A stretch of DNA of 64,000 nt from the NCBI GenBank assembly GCA_008933995.1, contig WARS01000015.1, positions 4,576,173 to 4,640,172 of the forward strand, written 5' to 3'. The stretch comes from Datnioides undecimradiatus. Lineage: Eukaryota; Chordata; Actinopteri; Lobotiformes; Datnioididae. Within the stretch, counting starts at the first letter, position 1. Every line of letters starts with the position of its first letter. Below, piece after piece: positions 11,781 to 24,709 of the stretch. The notes under the pieces were generated by a model. The model made no database searches. It was not told where the DNA came from and worked only from the letters and a program-made list of their open reading frames with translations. A program made the translations under genes and the position numbers.

Positions 11781-12690
11781 CCCACCGGGGCACCACGGAA
11801 GACAGGAGCCGTCAAGGACCCAGTCATGACACCTGGCTAGAGAAAAAAATATACGGGACGGGGAGCAGCTTTTGTTGTTCTCCGCTGAACAGAATTCAGA
11901 GCAGGGGATGAAGTTTGTTTACATCCTTGTAGGATTCACCGGAGAGTGTTTGAACAGACAGACAGCCGCCGGACTCCCCTCTCAGCAATTAATCAACAAC
12001 AGCGCCCCTCTCTCTCTTTCTCTCTCTCGCTTTGAGTGTGTATGTGTGCGTGTGTAGTGTTTCTGTGCGCGCGAGCTTGTGTAATTGAGAGCAGAGGAGT
12101 AGCGCGCTGATGATCGTGCGCAAAGGAAGACATGATTTATTGTTTGCAAAGTCTAAAAGTGCAGTCGAGCACATTTAACGAAGAGGTTGTATTCATGTAT
12201 TCCATTCTTTACTATTTACTTCCTCAAGTGAAATTTGCTAAGATGGCAATTCAAATCCACGTCCTCTGTCATGGTTGTTTCAATCATGTTGTCTCAGCAC
12301 AAGGCATCATTTCATTAAACAACATCTTGATTTATCAAAACAGGCACAAAGCTTTCAGAAATGTTTTCTGACAGAAAACTTGCAAACGCGCAAAGCTACA
12401 CCAAAACATATTCAAACAGACTGACTGCTTTTTGATAGGAGAGGTCAAAGGTCAGGGTCAGCTGTAGAGAAACAGTCTCTTGTAGATTTAGGAACTTGTT
12501 GAAAAAACATTTAGAAAAAATGTGTCTTTAACCACAGTTTAGTGGATAAAACAATCACTGGTTATTTTCTGCCCCTCTGTACTTTGATTGGCAAACAGGA
12601 GATTAGAAGAGAACGGGTGTTAAACGCACCACCCACCCCACACCTCATTCTTATTCATTTCTTTACCCCCATCTCTTGGTCTCTCTTATT

Positions 12691-13286
12691 CTCTCTCTCT
12701 CTCTCTCGCTCTCTCTGTGACACACACACGCCACACACGCACAGCCCTCTGCTCTCCCCTGACGTGTCCCCTAAGTGTCTGGATAATAGATAATAGAGCC
12801 AGCGTCGTGCGGGGGTCTTACAAAAACGGCGCTCGTCGAATGGGTGCATCACACAAGAGGAGAAGAGAGCGCACCGCGCACACAGAGAGCGGCGCAAACT
12901 GCCCAGCTCACATCCCTCAACCACCGTGGAATCAAGGGAAACTGAGAGGACCTCTCAACTTTTACGCACAGGGCAGACTTTTACGCACAACGCCAAGAGC
13001 ATATTTGACAGCAAAAAGTCTTTAGAAGAAACTCCTTTGGGATGCAGGAGCCATTCAAGGATCCTACCTGACAACAGTGGGCCTCTAGGCTGTACTCTTT
13101 TAATCGATTTGACGACATTTTTTTTACTACTTTCTAAACCGATGGCTCAGAACTTTGGAAGAGATCCCTCAGATGGAGACTGATATGAAGACCGTCGATC
13201 TAGCCTCTTAAAACCCAGCATTGAAAATATAACTTTAAAGGCTGTTTTATTCAACTATTCAAACTTCAAGAAAACAGTAACCAGAT
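12691..13286 (+). promoter_or_regulatory. foxb2: foxb2 proximal promoter / 5' UTR with long upstream ORF
   Basis: The stretch starts with a CT microsatellite (12691-12717) and becomes CpG-rich (about 12800-12920) ahead of foxb2. No TATA box is positioned clearly, so the transcription start is unknown. If transcription starts before 12926, the mRNA carries an 85-codon upstream ORF (12926-13183) that ends 103 bp before the foxb2 ATG and resembles no protein I know. Confidence 0.4.
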
Positions 13287-14246
13287 ATGCCTCGTCCTGG
13301 GAAGAACTCTTACAGCGACCAGAAGCCCCCATACTCGTATATTTCACTGACAGCGATGGCCATCCAGAACTCAACCGAAAAGATGCTGCCTCTGAGTGAC
13401 ATTTATAAGTTCATCATGGACCGGTTTCCGTATTATCGAGAGAATACCCAACGATGGCAGAATTCCCTCCGACACAACCTATCCTTTAATGACTGCTTCA
13501 TTAAGATCCCTCGGCGACCTGATCAACCAGGGAAAGGCAGCTTCTGGGCTCTGCACCCGGACTGCGGTGACATGTTTGAGAATGGCAGCTTTCTGAGGAG
13601 ACGGAAGCGCTTCAAGGTGTTGCGCGCTGAGCATATGGCCTGCAAGAGCTCCCCGATGATGCATTACTTTCACCATCACCATCATCACCCGGGGAGCAAG
13701 CTAGGTACGGCATCAGGCCACCATGACCACTCAGCCGGCCCGGCAAGCACCGTGGGTCGGCTCCCTCACTTTCAGGGTTACGGGGGCATTACGTGCGCGC
13801 AGCCCGGCGGGTTTAAACACCCATTTGCCATCGAGAACATTATAGGAAGGGACTACAAGGGTGTGATGGCCAGCGGGCTTCCCCTCACCTCAGTCATGCA
13901 CCATCTGGGTTACCCGGTGCCCCCGCAGCTCAGCAGTGTGGTCAACTCCATGTGGCCGCACGTCGGGATGCTCTCTGAGTCCATGGGTGGCGTGCCCGTG
14001 CCCGCATCATCCGAGTACACGCCATTCAGCATGTCAGCAAAGGGCCTGTACCACAATGCCAACGGGCAAACCTTGCCTGCCGTCCCCGTGCCAATAAAAC
14101 CCACCCCATCCCTGGGTCCCGTGCCCGGTTTGACGGGGCTGCAGTCCGGCCCGACCCAGCTCTGCTCCCCGGCCTCAGTGATGGAGAAAAGTGATCTGCT
14201 AGAGGGAAAAGGCAATCCTCTACACCCGGCCCTCCTGCTGTCCTAA
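13287..14246 (+). CDS. foxb2: Forkhead box protein B2, single exon
   Basis: This is a complete intronless gene of 319 aa. The N-terminus [20 protein letters not shown] opens the forkhead (winged-helix) DNA-binding domain, residues about 13-110. The recognition helix region is [15 protein letters not shown], and the second wing ends in [22 protein letters not shown] and RVL/KVLRAxH agree with FOXB2 rather than FOXB1. A six-histidine run lies at residues 129-134, much shorter than the His/Ala/Pro-rich tract of human FOXB2 (432 aa). [16 protein letters not shown] (about 178-193) is the conserved FoxB block resembling an Engrailed-homology-1 repressor motif, and [16 protein letters not shown] lies near the C-terminus. 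FoxB factors act in neural tube and diencephalon patterning. The start is fixed by similarity to the family N-terminus. Next-door prune2 and vps13a support orthology. Confidence 0.97.
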   Translation: MPRPGKNSYSDQKPPYSYISLTAMAIQNSTEKMLPLSDIYKFIMDRFPYYRENTQRWQNSLRHNLSFNDCFIKIPRRPDQPGKGSFWALHPDCGDMFENGSFLRRRKRFKVLRAEHMACKSSPMMHYFHHHHHHPGSKLGTASGHHDHSAGPASTVGRLPHFQGYGGITCAQPGGFKHPFAIENIIGRDYKGVMASGLPLTSVMHHLGYPVPPQLSSVVNSMWPHVGMLSESMGGVPVPASSEYTPFSMSAKGLYHNANGQTLPAVPVPIKPTPSLGPVPGLTGLQSGPTQLCSPASVMEKSDLLEGKGNPLHPALLLS

Positions 14247-14719
14247 CCGGGTAAATTGCGGGTCATTTTTAAAAAGTAACGCAGAAAAGAAGGACTTTGT
14301 CTTCGCATAAAATAAGACAGAATAGGCCTGTCAGCAACATCATACTTTAAGTTAAGTGGAGCTGTAGGAGAGATGTAAAAAGTAAGGTTAACATTGTGCT
14401 GTGTAATGAATTTTTCATTAGACCCATGTTGATTGAAATCCTAATTTATTTGCACAATTTGTGAGGGCATTTACCACATACTGTAATGTGGCACTGATAA
14501 ATACAATCAGACAAGAAGATACGCTAAACCCAAAGAAAGCTTTGATTAAGAAGACAACTTTTTTTTCCCCAAATGCAAATCGACAACTCTGTTTATGTTT
14601 TTTGCTCTTACTCTATTGATTTTATTTGAATCTATGGCAGGCCTATCGGCTAAAGAAAAATAGGCCTTCTTGTTGTTTAATTAGGCCTGTTGCACTTTTT
14701 GTGTGTTATTTAGCGGTGC

Positions 14720-14725
14720 ATTAAA
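14720..14725 (+). terminator. foxb2: Possible foxb2 poly(A) signal ATTAAA
   Basis: An ATTAAA hexamer 474 bp after the foxb2 stop, with T-rich sequence downstream. No AATAAA occurs earlier in the presumed 3' UTR. It is a weak call because the motif is short and its use cannot be seen from sequence. Confidence 0.25.
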
Positions 14726-16289
14726 AACGTGATGCTTGTATTATAACACTATTTATCTGAGGAAATTTATAAAGAACTTAAAACCGATTCTTCTTTGTTG
14801 TTGCATTTATTTACTCGTTTTAATTCCCACACGTTTTTTCGAGGATTTCTGGTTGCAAGCCACAACTGAAGAAAAAAAAAAACAATAATTTCCATTGGTC
14901 TCCTGCAATATTTTGTATGAAATTACGGTCAGATTAAGTAAATCTGTCGCAAATACTATTGCCATCTCAAATGCAATCTGACTTTTACGATACAATTTAT
15001 TTTGATTTTACCGTGTGTATTAATTGCATCCCTAGACACAGTTAAGTATTGTGATAAGTATAGCGCCCATATCAGCGTGTACAACAGGAAATGGCAACAG
15101 TGCAAGCGGCATATACTTGCCACCAGTTGCTCTGTGAAATGCCTCAGTCATGATCATTTGATTCATTTATTTCACTTGTTTTATACCAGTTCTTGCCAAA
15201 TGCATCATCGAGAAAGTTTTTATTTTATTTTAGATACATTTTGGCTGTAACTATATTAGGGACGCAGGGAAGACTGTGATCATGCAGTATTTTAAGCTCT
15301 AACCTTTCAATGTCTAACACAGGGGACATATAGCCTGTATTGAATATTAAGCAATTCAGGAGAAGGATGAAGTGATTATTATACTTTCTCAAGTGCATTT
15401 CCCAAATTCAAGAGAAACACAGAGGGTGAAAAAGAATTGTAAAAATCAAAATCAAACTTTGCTTGAGCCAAATATTACTTGGAAAAACATGTTCAAACTG
15501 AGGTTATACTATCATCTCCCATAAATGATCATTATGTGCACACAAACATGCACATGTGGTTCATGACATGAATCACATCTGGAATGGGCATATGTGCTGA
15601 TGCATGTTGTGTCCAGGAGAGGTGTGTATGATCTTCATGAGATGTATATGAGCAGCTGACACTCTGGGCTGCAGCATCCCAACTTCAAAAGCAGGCAGAG
15701 CGATCGGATCAAGTTTTGCTCTTTTGTTTCCCCTCTTTAAACGCAGCTTTGAAGCTTCTCCTCTCCAGCAACACAAAGCGCCAGGTTCAGCCCACTGAAA
15801 ATGACTTATATTCAACCTCCTGTGCCCTATTTAGCATCCCAAAGGCTCCCACAGCCGACACTATTGTCACACCAGCCTCTGAACAAATAATTGAGATGCA
15901 CCAGCGGAGGAGAGGCGTGGGAGTGAAGAATTAAAACCTATTTGGGTGTCATTGCTAACGAGCAGAATACATATAATAGTGATTGCCGTTATCTTCTTCT
16001 TTCTTAATGCTATTATTTTACTGTGTTTTCAATCTGTATCGTTTTCTTCTCCTGACACACTTTTTTTTGCTTGATCCCTGTAGTTTTTCCTCTGTTGCAG
16101 CCAGATTTCCAAAGGTTATCTCTTCTTTCTTTCTCTTGTCTCTAAATGCACATTTTCACACACACTTTCACTGCAGGGTGTCTGTGATTCCTAGTTACAG
16201 GGAACTGCAATTTCAATGGCATGACAAAAGTGTCTATGTGAAAAGTGTGTACCTCTGCCTGTAGGTGTGTGTGTGTGTGCGTGCACGCC

Positions 16290-16450
16290 CATTACTTTAA
16301 TTCCCTGATCAGCAGGCCTCAGTGTCTTTAATAGCCCTCACTGCATTAGTGTATAATTAAATGCTACTAATTAAGACACAATAAGAGGAGTAATAATGCC
16401 GCCATTATTACCCTCCATGATCCTCTGTCCTCACAACACCAGAGTTAGAT
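16290..16450. promoter_or_regulatory. Candidate conserved non-coding element downstream of foxb2
   Basis: Non-repetitive sequence with clustered homeodomain-type cores (TTTAATTCC, GTATAATTAAATG, CTACTAATTAAG) and a run of balanced composition through about 16440. There is no coding potential in either strand. Proposed on motif density and the developmental neighbour only. Confidence 0.25.
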
Positions 16451-17819
16451 GCCTCTGGAATCATAATACCGCATGAGGTCTCCTAATGTGCACATGTGTT
16501 TATGCGCAGGCTAATAGAGGATATATGTGCAGTTTATTTTTATAAGCGAGACACTGTGCTGGTTGTGTCAAAGCGTTTAACAGCATATGTTAAATGATTT
16601 TCAGGATGAGTCTCCTGAGCAGGTTAGAAAAAAGACACATTAGACTTAGATGCTCTTATTGTTGTTGGCACGGTGGTATGCAGGTCCAATTACAGTGCAT
16701 CAGGCTGTCTCTTTGGTGTTTCACTGTAAACAAAAATAAATTTGATATGTTGATAAAAAAACATAGTCTAGGTCGTAATGTGTTTCTACGATACAGATAG
16801 ATTGAATGTAAATCTTAGGAGACACAGCTGCACTTTAAAGTACTGACATGTACATTCTTCATAAGGGATAATCATCAGGTTATATTTATTGATTAAATTA
16901 CAAAATAATCTCTTTTTTCTGTATTGAAAAGAAACAGGCCAGCTCCCTACATGCTTTTCTTGTAACTAAAGATAGAAGTAAACACTACCTTTGGTGAGAC
17001 GTGGCAATTTTCCAGATATGAATTTGGATTTTTGAATTTCTTTATGATATAAAAAAAAACATAAAAGTAAGTCCTTGCTGTGAATAAGTTTAAAGAATAC
17101 AGTTACTGATGTTTGGTTCACCAGCGTGTCTCACTCCAGATTTAAAACTGTAAGTCTTTTGTGTTGGATTAATAAACAATGTCACCGTCTGTTGTCTACT
17201 TATTGAAACAATTATTAGTTTTATTTAATGTAACTAGAATGTGTGATAAATTCTATCGAGACATCAAATAAGTGAAACCTCTTAATATAACAACTGAAAT
17301 CTGGGCACTTTTTTACACTTTTTAACATCAACACAACGGGGCCACAGATGCAAAGTCAATTTATGATTTATTTCAAAAGTAGTTGTTAGTTTTTAAGTTA
17401 TGTTTGCTCGCTAAAGACTTTGCAAACATGTGATATACAAAAAGTAACAAATAATACTAAAACATTGATGATTCATGAAGAGGACAATCATCTTCATCTA
17501 TGCACCAGTCTATAACATTAATTTTGGCCTGTTTGTTTGTCTGTTTGCTTCTCGTGCATCTATTAGAACAACGTAGGTCCAGTAGTGATATGATGATATT
17601 TCATTTAAACAATGCAAATATAATATTACACCATATGTGGAACTGTTAGCGCTGATAAAAGTGTATGGAGCATTAATATGAGAGAACTCTGTATTCATGG
17701 AAAAATGGTTCATCGAGTGAAATATGAGTTTAAAATGAATAATAGGAGTCTTATGAATGAATAAAACATTCAGGTCAGAGGTGTTTCACTGTCAGCCCTC
17801 AGAAACGAAACATTACGGT

Positions 17820-17965
17820 CTTGAATAGACGATGATACATTAGCGGTAATTACCCACACTTCATAGGGGCCAGGGTGGCAAATTCTACATGCGTTTTTCT
17901 TAATGACCAGCAAGAGCAGGCCATCATAATGAGCAGCTTAATTCATTGATCTGATCTAACTCTAG
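17820..17965. promoter_or_regulatory. Candidate conserved non-coding element
   Basis: A non-repetitive patch with a GGTAATTACCC palindromic core (about 17845-17855), CTTAATGACC, CATCATAATGAG and CTTAATTCATTG. It stands out from the surrounding plain AT-rich DNA. Function is inferred. Confidence 0.22.
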
Positions 17966-19029
17966 CACACTGGCATACATACACATCCACACACACGAAC
18001 AACCTTAAATATTATTCTTTGGTCCAGACAGCAGTCTTTTATTCAACGCAGACAATATCAGATAAAAGAAATTTGTTCCAATTTCTTTAAACCCATAATT
18101 GCCATACAAGGATTCCTTGTTCAGTCACAGCTTGAATAACAATTAAAAATATCAGTGGAGCGATTTCAGTGATAAATGGAGGCATAAATCAACATTACAG
18201 AGACTATTAACTTTGTTAAACAATTTTACCAGAGAACAGAAATCTGTCCATCAAGTGGACTTTACAGAGGCTTGATTATTAAAAGCTGAAATGCATCAAA
18301 TTGTTTCATAATGTGAAGAATCAGAATATAGCGAATAGAGCATATTAGGAAAAAGTCTCCCTTCTGAAATCTCAGTTTTCTAACAGTGAGAGATGAAAAC
18401 AAAAGGGTGATGAAAATAAGTAGATAAAGACAAGAAAGTAAAGGTGTAACGCAGGAAAAAACACAAATGAGACAAGAGAAAGGAAAGAGAAGAGAAGGAA
18501 GGACATTGTGTGAGAGATGTACAGCTGTACAGTCATTAGGGCTTCATGCCCTCTTACAGAACTAATGAAACTGTAATATTCTTAAGAGGTTTCTTCCTGC
18601 TCGAAATTCATCACAGATTGCAGGGTGACTGCTGACCTCCTGCAGTCTGTGGAGATCTGCACACGAGGACCTTGAGACAGACAGACAGGCAGACAGAGAC
18701 AGGCAGACTCTTAAGAGTGATGGTGTCTATGCAACTTAATTACACAGAATTAAATCACAACCCAAATTACGTAAATTGAATTGAACTGAAGTGAATGAGA
18801 CAGTGACAGTAACCACAATATGACGTTGTGTCTGTCTTTATTTTAATCATGACACAAGCTCTGACAACATGTGTTCTTAACTTTAGCTTTTTCAAAGTCA
18901 AACTCCAATTGCGTAAAAAATACCAGAATAGTGGTTTAAGTAAAATATATTAAAGAATACACACATTATATTTTTGATAAAGAGAGACCCAAATATAACA
19001 AAATCTACCATTTCGAGGAAGGGAGATAT

Positions 19030-19260
19030 TGATAGTACAGTTGTGGATATAGCAAATATTAAAAGCCTCGGCACCCTTATGAAAGTGCAGGTTTTTGAGA
19101 TACAAAAACAGAAATAACAAAGATGTCAGACCTGTTCCATCTTTAATTGGATTTTATTAGCAACAAAATAATGATTAATAGTGAGAAAAAAGTTAAATAA
19201 AAAAAGGAAACACCCACAGTTTCACAAAGGTGTATACAAGTCTAAATGGCAAGGTATCCA
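19030..19260. mobile_element. Possible decayed Tc1/mariner-like or MITE fragment
   Basis: The stretch starts near ACAGTTGTGGATATAGC, continues through AAAAGCCTCGGCACCC and ends near AAAGGTGTATACAAG. This is the general style of the ends of fish Tc1-like elements and derived MITEs. No clean inverted repeats or TA duplication can be demonstrated, and there is no transposase frame, so this is a weak resemblance only. Confidence 0.22.
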
Positions 19261-20109
19261 TATATGTCACTGGATAATTACTTCTCCTTCTTCTTTTAAT
19301 TACTGCTAAACTGATTTATGAAGGTTGACAACTATAGACCTATTCCATTAGTTTTGGTGATTTGGTAATTGGTTAATAGACAGAAACAAACAAAGTTAAT
19401 ACATTCTGATATTTTCAAGATCAATTACATTTTAATGATACATTTAAGAAGATGAACCAAAAGGAAGGAAGGATCAAAATATGATACTTATTACTAAATT
19501 ATCAATAAATTATTGAAAAATTGGATTTGGGATTTTGAAAATGTAATCTGAGTTCTTTTTTGCTAATGGGTCTACAAATTAGTTTCCATCTCACAAATAA
19601 TTAGTGGCTTGCACAATCAAATATCCAACTCATTTTCATCCAGAGTTCCTTACTACAGCAGTATGAGAGTCTTCATCCTGTGTACTTACTGCTATTTAAT
19701 TTTGAAGGTTGTCAACATTTAGGACCACAAGTAAACCTAATTTAATTTGATTAAATTCTTATGAAATAAGTTGCATTAATTTTCCTGTATTTAGACAGTG
19801 TAGGAATTAACAAAGAAAACTTTTTAACTATATTTGACATCGGTTAGACGGTTAGATTTTTCTTAAATTTCTACGAAGGGAAGTTTTGCTGATCACTCTC
19901 CACTACTCCTCACCATATCTACAAACACCCCTTGTGTTTTACTGTCAATCTTTTACCACAGTCTCAATTCACTGCAACGCCCGCCACCACAGACTGCTGT
20001 CTTGTTATATGTAATAACGTATTGTAAGAGTATGTATGTGATTCAGTGCAAGCAGGCAGCTGACATGTGCTCGCCTTGCCATATTCATGGCCGTGGTATA
20101 TAATAGTGG

Positions 20110-20215
20110 GACGAGGGACACAGTCATCTGGCACGTGTCGACTGGAGTCAGCATTAGCCAATGAAAAGGCCATCTGAGCGGAATTAGCATATTGGCATCG
20201 GGCCTGGAGACAGAG
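20110..20215. promoter_or_regulatory. Candidate regulatory block
   Basis: A GC-balanced, non-repetitive island with GGCACGTGTCG (E-box CACGTG), CATTAGCCAATGAAAAGG (CCAAT box) and GGAATTAGCATATTGGCAT within 80 bp. It is not adjacent to a recognisable coding start. It could be a distal enhancer or an unannotated promoter. Coding frames here are not credible. Confidence 0.2.
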
Positions 20216-22429
20216 AGAAGCTGTCAGGGGAGAGAGTCCAAACGACAGGTCACTCTGGACCACTGCACAGTACTATAACTCTCCTTCTCTGTCTATCCGC
20301 CATAACGTAGCCTTTGATGTTTCACTGATTTTGCTTTTTGTCTGACCTTCTGTTCTGACTGTCAGCTGTAGAGGATGTCATTCTTTTTCATTTGCTCCTG
20401 TTTTTGACACTCTTCCCCACCAAACTTCCCATCTACCCTCACCCTTTCTTCTTTGGCAGCCTCCCCTCCCTATCACTGTCTCTCTCTCTTAATAATTAGA
20501 CAATGATTCACTGATCTGGGGTCAAATTTTATCTGCCCCCCTCAGCTGAAGTGTATTGTCTCTGCACTGTCCTCAGAGTAAGGTCTTCTGACGCAGCTCA
20601 TATCATCTTCAATCTGCCATCTATCTTTATTGGCCCAAATTATTGCACCTTATTAGCCATTATTACATTTTATTATCAATTCAAGACAGGTCAGTAGTTC
20701 AGCCATTTTGGCCTCCATCCCACTGTTTCTCCTTTCCGACTTCCACACTTTCTCACTTTCTGTTGGGAGTTCAGACCAAGAAGTTCTCTGACCACAAAAC
20801 TTCAGCAATTTTATAAGAGGTTAAGTGCTTTGCAAGAGGATGAGAGCCCATATAGACTCATCTGACACCTCAATAATAGAGATTAAAGTGAAATGGAAAT
20901 TAACAAAGTGTATTATCAGCTCTTCCCCTGCTTGGAGTTTATACTTGGAATTTTAAATCACACTCACACACAAAATGTCAAAACATAATAATTGGCAGTG
21001 TTACAGTGGAAATCTTATAACAAAGGTTTGGCTTACTAAAACTGCCTTGGCTCTAGGCACAACTCATTTGGTTACATGAAGGTGAAAATGTGTGCAAAAT
21101 TAAATCAAACTGATTAAATTCCTCACATCAGTTTAACAAAATTAGTGATAGGTATTTATGAGCTTACTTTTAATTGCTTTGCAAATGCATGTCTTAAATT
21201 ATATCTACTGTCATATAAACAATACATTTTTTATCCCTTATATTGTTTTGTGTCTGGTCCATTAATACTTTAGTAATATTAATAATAAACTATGGGGAGA
21301 CATTCTTCATGAGACAAAAAGTTGATTTGTTGCAGTTTTGTTGTCTGTTCCAGCTACAAACTCCAAATACCTCACTCCACATGTGCACGAGGAGGCTTTC
21401 TCTTCATTATTTGTAAGCCACATCTTTCCAATACATTACATGCCAGTGTGTATGCTAATTTATGTTAATTGGCCATAATGCATATCTATTTTATTGTGTC
21501 TTCATTGCTTTAGGTGTACAGTACTAGAGTTACTAGAGTTTCAAATGGTAAACTGACAATTTAGCAGCGTAAACAGCGAGCATGAAACTGATTTATCCGA
21601 GCTACAGTTTCTTTAAACAACTCAACAAAGCCTTTTTAAACTGATCTTTGATCATCAGACACCAGAGGTCCTTCCTGTCCCTTTCACTACACTGAACTGA
21701 AACACCACTAACACTTACGAGCAATTCCTCTTACTGGCTCTACTTCATTAAAACTGAGTTGAAGTCTCTATTGTGTGTTCTTTGTGATGAAAGAAGGCTA
21801 AAAGGTCACTTTTAGCTCTGGGCAGGTTTTTAGAGGGATGAAGTTTCAGCCTCCAGTGGGGAGACAGATCCAACACATCGGTTATAATGTGCACATGCAG
21901 AGGCAAGTGTGGTTTGGCTGTCAGTCGTTATAGGTTTGTCTGCTGCTCATTATCCCTGAAACAGACAACAATAGTGCAACAGTGAGTTGGCCTGCTCACT
22001 TTTAGTTTGTCTTAAAGAAGGTTTAGACTGTGAAAGTTTAGACGGTGAGATTGAAAAAAACAAGAAACCACAAACACACACTCACACACACACACACAAA
22101 GTAGAATAAAGTTGAGTTACAGAGTACTTCCCACATTGTCACTCCACCTCAGCAGACATTTGACCAGTATTTTTTTCAGCCGCTGGGAATAAAAGTACGC
22201 ATGTTTTAATAAAAGACAGTTTTAGTCCTACAATACAAGTTAAGCTGTCTAAAATATAACAGGTATATTCGATCAGACCTTAACATAGTATTTTACACAA
22301 TGACTTACTAAAATGAAACCCACAAACAAAGAAATAATTAATTATTATTATTAAAATGTAGAGACCCAGAACAAAAAGGTTTTCAACTAATGCACTTGAC
22401 AGCAGTGGAGCATTTGGCAACAATGCTCT

Positions 22430-22620
22430 GTTCTCTCGTTAGTGTTAATTGCAGCTGTGACAGCGGTTAAAGGCAAGGTCCTCCTCTGACTCCCAATCAT
22501 TTATCTTTCCATTACAGAGAGCACTCTGGGTTTTTATTGGTGTAATAAAGTCGATCTTCACTACCACAAAAAGCCTCCTGACCCCTGGGTGCTCCGGAGG
22601 CCCCCCGACTCCACCCAAAT
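22430..22620. promoter_or_regulatory. Candidate conserved non-coding element
   Basis: Non-repetitive, moderately GC-rich sequence with GTTAATTGCAGCTGTGACAG, an ATTTATC/TTTATTGG pair and a C-rich end. It stands out from the surrounding AT-rich DNA and has no coding frame. Proposed as a distal element of foxb2 or of the C2CD4-like gene on composition alone. Confidence 0.2.
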
Positions 22621-24591
22621 GTATTCATCATCTCCATATTCATTCTTTGTCATATGTACTCATACACACACGCGTGGACACACACACACACACTCATTGC
22701 ATCGAAGCAGGCGGGCACACAGGCAGGGATGTTGTTTCTCACATACTTACTACTGAATTAGAACAATAAGAGAGGATCATTTTAATGAAGCGAGGGACAC
22801 GTGTCTACAGTGTGGTGTGTTTTTATATGTCTGTGTGTCTGCTGGTCTGTGGAGATAAATTTGACTAACCTTTAGATTTCCATTTCCTTTGTTATCATTT
22901 TATAGATGCTATAATGCTGATCACATTATGCAAAAATTAACTACTACTATATTCCACTAATGTCCTAACCAGGACAAACATCCTGACGCTGCCCGACAGT
23001 ATGTCTGAATCATGTACGCCCTCGTGTGGTTGAAGAACTCACATCATTCGAAGATCCTCTCAGTTCGGCAACCAGGTTTCATCTGTGTACAGAGTTTGAG
23101 ATTAAAGTTTCAAAATGTGAAATATATGTAGATTCTTCACAGTAAGAACATAATTCACACCAACAAAGTTCGATGGCCAGCAATATATCTATAAATAAAA
23201 CTACCTTATGCATTTGTTGTTACATTCCCCGTGGGGGACTGAGAGGCCAAAGAGTATATATAATCTAGACAAAAGTTTGAAAAGAACGAAAACCTCAAAA
23301 TTAATGTGGTATTAAGTATTATTATTAAAATGTTATCATAATTACATTACATTCCAAATTTGGACCAGAACAATGGAGAGGATAGTCAAATCATGGCAAA
23401 GATGGTAAGGAAACAAGCCAAAGGTCTTTGATATAATGTAATAATATGTGGGACTCCACGATGTAACATTTACACCCTGGAGTGAATGACTATGGATGAA
23501 TTTATTCTGGAGAAACAAAATACTCTCAGTGTTCAGTAATTTACTCTTTGAGTAGGCATTTTATATTGAAAGTGTGTGAGAATATCAATAAAGACAATTA
23601 CTGTATGTATGTTATGTAACCCAGCAGTTCTGGCAGTGACCTACAATGGCCTGTATATAACTACAGTATAAACAATTTTGGCAACATTTGTAATATGAAG
23701 CAAAATTTTCATTTAATGATCTTTGCAGCATCACAAAATGCTGCACAAAGTGTTTGACCTAAATACATACTGACTCAGAAGTGACGTGTACACATCAGGT
23801 CAGTTGTGTGTCTGGACTGCCAGCTGTTCAAATGTCAGCAGTGCTGGTGTTAGCTTTGAGGTGTTGGGTGCTGTGTGTAGACCTGCGGTGCTCCTGTCTT
23901 TGAATTGCCTTTGAACAAGAGGTCAGCTCTCTCAAAAGCAGATTAGACTTATATCTTCATGACCACAACAACAACACGTTGGTGTTTTGTTGTTTTTAAT
24001 TTCTATGTAACTGTCTTGAATACTTACTCTTACAAAGTTTAGCCTAGAATTAAAAATACAGTTGCCTTTACTTGGGTTGACTGTGGTAATGTCTAAAATG
24101 ATCTAAAAGTTGGGTGGCATTATTAAAACATATGATATCTTAAATATTTTGCCTCACATCTCAAAATGTACTTGATGTACTTATTGTTGTTTTACTGTAT
24201 ATTTAAATTTCTATGCTGTATGTCAAAAAGGAATTTGACGCTTCACATCTGACTTCCTTTACTTACAGTTCAATGGAAGTGCAAATTTCAGTGTTGATGC
24301 AAATTGCGTCAACTCACTGAAAAGCTGACATCACATCCTTATAGCGCATCTAAATGAACACCGATGCACTTGTCTCTGATTACCGCCCACCCTGTTGCAA
24401 ACAGACACTGAGTGACTCAGCACATGAGTTTTATTGCACGTGTGTATGTACGTGTACAGCTTGTTTTTTGACACATGTGGGGGTGTCAGACCAGTGATGC
24501 AGAGCCACGCACTCACCTTTAAAATCGTTGGCACATCCGTCACCCTCATACAGATCTTTTGTTGGAGGTGGACACATCAAGACCTCAGCAG

Positions 24592-24709
24592 GTGAGAAGA
24601 AAATGCCGGTTATTTTCATATTTTTCAAGTTCTGTGCTCTGTTTTATGCATTGTTTGTTTGATTCACCTTTACTGTGTTTTTTATTCTTGTTTGGATTTG
24701 TGTGCAAAG
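24592..24709 (+). other. Putative 5' UTR intron of the C2CD4-like gene
   Basis: A good donor (CAG then GTGAGAAG) begins at 24592. A pyrimidine-rich tract followed by GTGCAAAG gives an acceptor ending at 24709, 45 bp before the ATG. A 118-bp intron in the 5' leader would be short but normal for a compact fish genome. An alternative acceptor ends at 24740. Not confirmed by transcript data. Confidence 0.35.

Larger units (their letters stand above)
14800..24500. other. Gene-poor intergenic interval foxb2 - C2CD4-like gene
   Basis: Roughly 10 kb without a supportable gene. Open frames are under about 100 codons and resemble nothing. It contains A/T-rich DNA, CA runs near 22075-22100 and 22675-22695, a possible decayed DNA transposon near 19.0-19.8 kb, and a few enhancer-like blocks listed separately. 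Large gene-poor flanks are usual around developmental transcription factor genes. Confidence 0.55.
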
